Positions 57,179 through 64,000 of a stretch of 64,000 bases of DNA are shown here, piece by piece. The position numbers and the translations under genes are program-made. The stretch spans positions 1-64,000 of the forward strand of contig JAEUWP010000288.1 in NCBI GenBank assembly GCA_018524725.1, written 5' to 3'. The notes under the pieces are model-generated. The model saw only the letters and a program-made list of their open reading frames with translations, made no database searches and was not told the DNA's origin. How positions within the stretch are numbered: the stretch's first letter is position 1; the number at the start of each line of letters is the position of its first letter. The DNA comes from Podaxis mareebaensis. Its lineage: Eukaryota > Basidiomycota > Agaricomycetes > Agaricales > Agaricaceae.

Positions 57179-60100
57179 CTATGCTGTAGGGATTAGGTTC
57201 AGAATAACTAGAGAACCAGATGCATATCCAAAACAGGCTTTGTCAACAAAAAATGCAAATGATTTGATACCCCGATAAAAAGGGGCAATCCAACAGTGAT
57301 GGTGTGCACCCACCACCCAGCGACCATCGTCGGATAAGGAAAGGGGATGGGACTGCTGTCCAACATTGTGTGAATCATTGGTCAGAATATGGGGCCATTC
57401 TGCAGTCAAGTTCCAAACTGTAATACGGCCAGACTGTGATGCCACAACCTGCGTGTTGTCGGGCGAAAACGCGACAGACGTCACCGAACCCGTGTGGCCC
57501 TCGAGCTTCGCCTCCAACCCACCCGTCGTCGCATTCCAAATCCTCACTGTCCGGTCATGCGATCCGGAGGCAACCCACGTGCTGTCGGGTGAGAAAGCGA
57601 CAGAAAACACCGGAGCGGTGTGGCCCCCCAGGATGGCTTCCAACGCGCCGGTCGTTGCGTTCCAAATCCTCACTGTCTGATCATCCGATCCGGAGGCAAC
57701 CCGCGTGCCATCGGGCGAGAAAGCGACAGAGTACACCGAATCCGCGTGGCCCTCGAGCTTGAGTTCCAACACGCCCGTGGTTGCATTCCAAATCCTCACT
57801 GTCCGATCATCTGATCCTGAGGCAACCCGCATGCCGTCGTGCGAGAAGGCGACAGACAACACTGAATCCGTGTGGCCCTCAAGCCTGGCTTCCAACGCGC
57901 CCTTGGTCACATTCCAAATCCTCACTGTCCGATCATCTGATCCGGAGGCAACCCGCATGCCGTCGGGCGAGAAAGCGACAGACCACACTGAATCCGTGTG
58001 GCCCTCCAGGATGGCTTCCAACGCGCCCGTTGCCGCGTCCCAAATCCTCACTGTCCGATCAACCGATCCGGAGGCAACCCGTGTGCCGTCGGGCGAGAAA
58101 GCAACAGATATCACCCAACTCGTGTGGCCCTCGAGCTTGAGTTCCAACCCGCCCGTGGTCACATTCCAAATCCTCACTGCCCAATCATCCGATCCGGAGG
58201 CAACCCGCATGCCGTCGGGCGAGAAAGCGACAGACCGCACCGAACTTGTGTGGCCCTCGAGCTTAGCTTCCAACCCACCCGTCGTCGCATTCCAAATCCT
58301 CACTGTCTGATCATCTGATCCGGAGGCAATCCGCGTGCCGTCGTGCGAGAAGGCGACAGACAACACTGAATCCGTGTGGCCCTCGAGCTTGGCTTCCAAT
58401 GCGCCCGTCGTCGCATCCCAAATCCTCACTGTCCGATCACGCAATCCGGAGGCAACCCGCACGCCGTCGGGCGAGAAAGCGACAGACAACACCGAATCCG
58501 TGTGGCCCTCCAACTTGACTTCCAACCCGCCCGTTGTCGCATTCCAAACCCTCACTGTCTGATCATCTGACCCGGAGGCAACCCGCATGCCATCAGGCGA
58601 GAAAGCGACAGACGACACTGGAGCCGTGTGGCCCTCCAGGTTGGCTTCCAAAGCGCCCGTGGTCGCATTCCAAATCCTCACTGTCTGATCACCAGATCCG
58701 GAGGCAACCCGCGTGCCGTCGGGCGAGAAAGCGACAGAAAACACTGGAGCCGTGTGGCCCTCCGGGATGACTTCCAACGCGCCTGTCGTCGCATTCCAAA
58801 TCTTCACTGTCTGATCGTCCGATCCAGAGGCAACCCGTGTGCCGTCGGGCGAGAAAGCGACAGATGTCACCCAACCCGTGTGGCCCTCGAGCTCGGCTTC
58901 CAACGCGCCCGTCGTCGCATTCCAAATCCCCACTATCCCATACGATCCGTAGACAACCCGCGTGCCGTCGGGCGAAAAAGCGACAGACTTGATGCCTGAA
59001 TTCCCTTGGATGTAGAGCTCCATCGGTCCCCATGAGTCAGGTAGACCTAGTGTGATCCTTGCCACCTGTTTCGCCTGCGCACCGTAGATTCGACGCATCA
59101 ACGAATTCTTGGGAACCCACGTGAATGCCGACTGGTAAACCTCGAAGCAGTTTTGTTCAATGCACTCGAATCCCAGCTGCAAGAATCGACGGGCGTCGTC
59201 AGCAAGCGATCGCAAGTCCTTAACATCCGTAGTTTGGATGCCCTGCCATGGCGTCAGCGCGTGAACTTGACTTCCTCCTAATTAACACTTACCGAGAGGG
59301 CGTCACTTGCACTGCGAAGCGAATCAACCCCTGTCTTCAGTTGGCTGATCACACTCAGACACTCCATCCAGTGCAAGAGGTGGGCATTTAGGAACTCGCG
59401 TAGAGCGCCAATGAGAATTGGCTGGCTTGAGTCCCGGACCTCGCTCAAATGGACCGCCCAGTAAACACATGCATATTGGAGTGCCTCGGGAATTCTCTTG
59501 GCATTTTCGGGTGGGTTCCTTCTGTCCATACGCGAGATGGTCAACTCTTCAGGGGTATCACAGATGTTATACCTGAGCGACCTGTTCATGAGCTCCAAGC
59601 ATTTGAGTGCAAGGTCTGCATGGGCGCTGGAGGGACGGAGAGGAGTGAATGGGGAGAAACGATTTGGTGGACAGCGTTCAGGATCCATAATGAAGTCAGG
59701 GAAAGATGCGTGAAAGGGGGAGACGGGCGCGTTTTCTTCAGTGGGGACGTGAATGACGGAATTGAGTCGCGATAAATAGGTGATAGGATCTGATATACCC
59801 GATAGGGCAGAAAGGGCATTGATTGATAACGGATGCCGGAGAAATACAACAAACGAGAGGAGGGTCTCCAAGTGTAACAATTCTTCCTCTTCTCGACCAT
59901 CACAGACTTGGGTAAGAATATCTCCGTAGAGCCCGTCGATAGCCGAGGCTTGTCGGCGGCTCCATGCGCGATTTGCCAAGGCAGTGAGCCGCCGTTTGTA
60001 ATTGAGCTCGCCGTCTCGAATATAGCGCACGGCTGTAGATGAATAGATGAAAAGTTTCCCAGAGGCCTTGATGATTCGAGTCAATTCACTGTCGGGAGGC

Positions 60101-61865
60101 CATCCATCCTCCTCGCTAGGATTCCAGAACCTCTTGATCTCGGCGAGTGATTTCTTCACATAAACTCGGATGTCACTCTCCACTATGTCCTTCTCGATAT
60201 CATGAAGCACAAGGGTGTCGTGAAAAACTCCTGAGGAATTGAAGGCGGCAACAATAGAAGGATCAGCTCTGCTGACGAGGAAGAACTTGAGGGGGAGACT
60301 CGATACGGAATTGAGGATGAGCTGGATGAGGCGGGAGACAAAGCGGGGGTCTTTACATTCGTCGAGAGCATCGATGACAATAATCTTGTAAACTTTGACC
60401 CCGGGGCCGACGGCAGTCCGCAATGGATCAACGATAAGCTTTGTGAACTGATCCTGCAAGTCATTCAACTCAACCAAATGCGGGTCCTTCTCGAGGGCTT
60501 TTACAACCTCCGCCTTGATAGTGGGTGAACCATTGGCAAGGTCGTACGCTGCACCTGGGACAATGAGACGTGCGTCGCTGGCTCTATCTGAGGTTCGCGA
60601 ACAAAAGAAACTCGCCCCGAGCATCTGCCGTTGGTTTAGGATCTCGCACAGTGACTGCGCAATCGTCGACCTTCCGGTGCCCGCCATCCCGACAAGCCAA
60701 TACACCTTGGCACCCTGCTCGTCAAGAGCCCAGGCTTCCAGTTTTTCAAGGACACTGACGCGCGTGCCTGGCATACATCCCGTGGGATCGCCATAGGTAG
60801 AGCGCCGAGTTTTATATGAAGCGCTTTCAGGACGAAGTTTGTCTATTGACCCTGTAATAATGTAAGCTTCACATGTCGTCATTGTCACCGGGGCGAGCAG
60901 CTTACGAGAATTCAACAACTGTTTGATGGAACACATGAGCCAGGATGTGCTTCCCCAGTCGCTGGATTGCTTACCTGTAGCATACTCTGTACGTTTACAT
61001 TGGTGTCCAATTGTATGTCGATCTGTGGGGCACGATGAGCAAGGATGGATACAAGGGCGCGATCCGCAAGTTGGTGTCCTACTTGGAAGAGATCGCACAC
61101 AGCATTAAGGTTCCTCAACATCTTGTGTATGATCCCGGGATCGTTCGAAACCTCAGCAATGCGGGTCGGCAATGGCCGGTCTTGCAAATGCTTGATGTGT
61201 TCGACCAAGCTCTCGATTGCTCTGCGAGATAGCCAAAGACAAATCAGATACGAAGGCAAGAGGCAAGGCCGACACACACGTGGAAAAACCCTGGGCTCTC
61301 TCCTTAAGCGCATCCAATGCCTTTTCTGCCTTGTATCTTTTCACGAGAGATAGGATAGCTTCCGATCTTGTTTCAAGTTCCTTTAGCTCGTCCTTATTCG
61401 TGGATATGCCCTGCGGATCGGAACTCAATGAGGTGAACGAGGTAGACATGGCTTACGCACGTCGAAGATCTTGTGAACTGTCAAGAACACGGCGGCGGCA
61501 GTTTTCAGGGGCGGGCAGAGATCGGAGCACTCTTTGAGTCCTTCTGCTACGAACACCAACCCATGAAGAGCAATGCTGCCTCCTGCTTTCAGTCTCTGGA
61601 GCGGTGTTGGCGGATTTTGCTGCGGTGTCGGGACGACAGCCTGATATTCGGTATCGGCGGGAGGTGCTGGGGTTTGGACTATTGGGAGAACTTGAGGGGT
61701 CACGGGCCTTGGGGGAACTGGTGTGGCTGCAGTCGCAGGCGGAGGTGTTTCAACTCTTGGGAGGACTTGCGGAGCGGCAAAAGCCCCAAGGATCGAGGTC
61801 CTCGCGATGGGTGCAGAGATACTATCAGACTTTTTCTTTTTGAAACGTTTCATAAAAGAGGACAT
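57179..61865 (-). CDS. NACHT-WD40 NLR-like protein
   Basis: Six exons: 61865-61461, 61410-61280, 61221-60975, 60918-60906 (13 nt), 60851-59293, 59242-57179; 1,472 residues. After a basic and Pro-rich start, residues about 90-265 form a helical bundle (GLKECSDLCPPLKTAAAVFL, ESLVEHIKHLQDRP) reminiscent of HeLo/MLKL-like cell-death domains. The NACHT follows the motif CMPGTR, with P-loop VGMAGTGRST, Walker B IIVIDALDEC and sensor FFLVSRAD. The usual P-loop Lys is Arg (326). The C-terminal ~640 residues hold 13 clear WD40 units of 42 residues (core SVAFSPDG, end TVRIWN) and a degenerate 14th, enough for two seven-bladed propellers. Fungal proteins of this design act in non-self recognition and programmed cell death. 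The ligand is unknown. Confidence 0.9.
57410..58990 (-). repeat. 126-bp coding repeats (WD40 array)
   Basis: Twelve to thirteen head-to-tail units of 126 bp inside the NLR gene. Units are strikingly similar and differ mainly at the residues just before SVAFS and after GHT (AP, DS, GW, SS, SW, GS) and at the D/S tip positions. Confidence 0.9.
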
Positions 61866-62229
61866 TGGGAGTTGATAAGTCCTGGATGAATGTGCAGTTG
61901 GTGGGAGTCAACGAGCAAGTGGGAGGCTGTGATATATGTTGGCTTCGAGGCATTAGAGTAGCGCTCGGGATGAAGGTTCCCACGGTCAATCGGGAGTTGA
62001 GCGACAACACTTTGGCGCCTATCAACCCGTTATACCAACACACCTTTCCCCTATGCAGTTATATTTGTCACCGCATCTTTCTGCACCCGGCATGACGACA
62101 TCTTGGCGCCTATCAAGCAACACACCTGTCATTTACGCCTGTGTCACAATTGTACCTTGTCGAGACCTGGCCTCGGTGCTGAAGAAATAAGCCGATCAAG
62201 CGCAGCTGCAGAGTAAGTTCACGCAGGAC

Positions 62230-62680
62230 GTAGACCAAGGATTGCGAAGCGCCAGCACGAGTATTATCTGATGGAACAGCTGGAGGGGATCGAGAAAGAG
62301 CTTGAGGTGGAGGGCACTGGGAAGGACAAGTTGATTGAGAAGCTCAAGGAGCGAACAAAGGGGCTGAAGTTACCCGAGGAGGTGAGGAGAGTGTTGACGA
62401 GGAACCGACGAAATTCGAACCTGCTGCATGTGAGACGAACAGCTTTGCTTGATTTACTTGGCCGCGCCTTTATGATTTCTTATGATCTCCCTTTCTAATC
62501 CATCTCATAGATACCGTTGAACTAACACATGTGCGAAAGCTACCAGCTCACACATGCGAAACAAATCCTTGATGAAGATCACTACAGGCTCATGGATGTC
62601 AAATCACGCACACTAAATTCCTCGCTGTTGGTAAGCATGTTGGGCTGGCTTGTCGGTCCGCCAGGTCTTGGCACTCCAAC
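62230..62680 (+). pseudogene. Mitochondrial Lon protease fragment
   Basis: The frame reads [20 protein letters not shown], then [20 protein letters not shown]. After a frame shift it reads [14 protein letters not shown], then AKQILDEDHYRLMDVK and LVGPPGLGTP. These are consecutive pieces of the Lon region just before and at the Walker A site, where GPPGVGKTS is expected. Frameshifts, stops, loss of the P-loop Lys and absence of both ends make this a relic. Confidence 0.85.
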
Positions 62681-62692
62681 ATAAGGGCATAT

Positions 62693-63360
62693 CACTACAA
62701 GTTATCCTGCGTCGTCAAGAACCCTAGCGAAGATGACCTCAAGAAGCATATGAAAAATGATGTGTATTGTCAAATGTTTTCCGCTCCAAAGTTTCTCACT
62801 TGATTTCCCTAGCCACTCAAGTGGCACCGACATTGGAAGAAGCAAAAGGAAAATCAAAGACTAAGTAACTACCAAGGTCGGATGTAGTTCACGGCCGTTG
62901 ACGCCATTCCAGGTATCCGAAGCATTCGAGGTGCTAAGCAATAAACAGAAATGGACCATCTACGAGATCCCATTTCACCTCAACGGGAGGCATGCTCGGT
63001 GGTACGCCTGGACGACCAGGAGCTTGCCGTACTCGATCCCGCTCTGGCGCACCACCCCAGCATCCTCAGAGATCGTCCGGCCACTCCAAACACCCCTGGA
63101 AGAACTTTGACACGGGCTCTGTGAAACACCTCAAGATTGGTCCTCGACTACTCGACGGCACGACAGAGGACAAAATCCTCGAGGTCAACATTCTACCGGG
63201 ATGGAAAGATCTTACCAAGGTTCGGTTCCCCCATGCCGATGGATTACCGCCATCCAGAAGAGCCCAAATCTTCGTATTCTCCGCGAAACAAAACCAAGCG
63301 ACACTTTTGAACGAGACGACAACAACCTCATGCCACGTTAAACTTTTATCTCGAAATTGT
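62693..63360 (+). pseudogene. DnaJ/Hsp40 (type II) relic
   Basis: J-domain pieces YYKLSCVVKNPSEDDLKKH, LKWHRHW and VSEAFEVLSNKQKWTIYE are in order, then a Gly-rich remnant, then the C-terminal domain VKHLKIGPRLLDGTTEDKI and NILPGWKDLTKVRFPHADG. The catalytic HPD motif is HRH. Frame changes occur before and after the Gly-rich part, and no start Met is present. It begins within about 15 bases of the end of the Lon fragment. Confidence 0.85.
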
Positions 63361-64000
63361 TGAGGAGTGTGGAGGGCAGAGAAGAGTTCTATAGCACTGC
63401 AACCAGATTTTGCCTTGCGCCTCTTGTTCACTGGCTCTGTTGTCATTGTAGTTGTGTGCGCTGACATGATGTAGCGTAATGTGTTATAGGCCTGGCAGTC
63501 CATCGATACATCATGCATCATGTCTCGGAGTGTCGCCACATAGTGCATATTTATTCTCCGGAGGGCAACATCATTGCCATTTCAGTGTTGTCCGGAGGAT
63601 ATTCTCGTTGATAAAGATGATATCAATACCAAACAGACAATATAAATGCCCTCCTCACGCCCTCCCTGTTAACAAGGAACTGCTTGCGAGTTCATATGTA
63701 GCGAGGAAGAAGATGTACCAGGAACGTGTATAGACTGTTGCAAGGCGTTCGAGACTCTGCAGTTCGGGACACGCTGAGAATTATTGTACGATGCATGACA
63801 TGCTCTATACCAAAGGGTATGCTCTGTCTCTCCGTCCCATCGGTCTACGTCTCAAGTACCAAGCACACCCGTCAGTGCCCCAATGGCAGTGCTCTCCCTG
63901 CCTTCAGGCGTCGGAGGTAAGCTTGGGGCTGAGGAGGCGTTGGAATCGCGGCGATGGAGTCACCATCGAGGGGCAGGTCTCATCGAGGCACGAAAGAGGG
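63361..64000. other. Right edge, no gene recognised
   Basis: Short frames only. A basic plus-strand frame at 63726-63920 has no family motif. A gene starting beyond the edge cannot be excluded. Confidence 0.4.

Noticed and set aside
57410..58990. Direct repeats that might suggest a CRISPR-like array
   Set aside because: The 126-bp units are continuous coding WD40 repeats with no spacers, in a eukaryote.
57366..58999. Several plus-strand frames of 60-200 codons across the WD40 region
   Set aside because: They repeat with the 126-bp period and are antisense to the NLR coding frame.

Overview
The window looks like nuclear DNA of a mushroom-forming basidiomycete (Agaricomycetes). Genes are split by many short introns (mostly 45-65 nt, GT-AG). 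Two tRNA-Ala genes carry introns. The gene content fits: a mushroom-type tyrosinase, fungal arrestin-like and HSPA12-like Hsp70 proteins, a NACHT-WD40 NLR, and PARP-like ADP-ribosyltransferases of a type I associate with agarics. All gene models were built by hand from splice signals, reading frame and family motifs. No searches were run.

Layout. 1-3.3 kb: an edge-truncated unknown gene, a decayed Tc1/mariner transposon and tRNA-Ala. 4.0-11.9 kb: a coiled-coil protein divergent from a 1,813-codon gene that fuses an HSPA12-like Hsp70 ATPase to a ~1,200-residue disordered and coiled-coil tail. 12.5-16.7 kb: housekeeping genes (RPL4, a medium-chain reductase, a PIG-X/Pbn1-type ER protein). 17-25.2 kb: a tandem duplication with one intact tyrosinase and one deleted copy, then an arrestin-like gene. 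26.6-28.1 kb: a second tRNA-Ala and a MARVEL-like membrane protein.

28.4-36.1 kb is the most interesting stretch: an ADP-ribose-centred cluster of five genes. Three encode PARP-like ADP-ribosyltransferases, one (between them and the last) a NADAR-domain protein of the family that removes ADP-ribose, and one a stand-alone protein carrying the same Cys-rich finger modules as the largest PARP-like protein. The genes lie head-to-head or tail-to-tail. One PARP-like protein has lost the catalytic His. I infer a writer/eraser ADP-ribosylation system, possibly for conflict or defence.

36.8-46 kb: two small unknown genes, COQ4 (ubiquinone), a multi-pass membrane protein, an unknown ORF and PGS1 (cardiolipin pathway). 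46-49.8 kb: no recognisable gene. 49.8-56.1 kb: a large coiled-coil protein with a C-terminal membrane segment and a ladder of LC8-type motifs, then ATM1, the mitochondrial ABC exporter. 57.2-61.9 kb: a 1,472-residue NACHT-WD40 NLR with a helical N-terminus, an unusual P-loop and highly uniform WD40 repeats. 62.2-63.4 kb: relics of a mitochondrial Lon protease and a DnaJ chaperone side by side.

The mitochondrial genes COQ4, PGS1 and ATM1 are ordinary single-copy functions. The PARP/NADAR cluster, the NLR, the duplicated tyrosinase and the Lon/DnaJ relics are the accessory, fast-evolving part.
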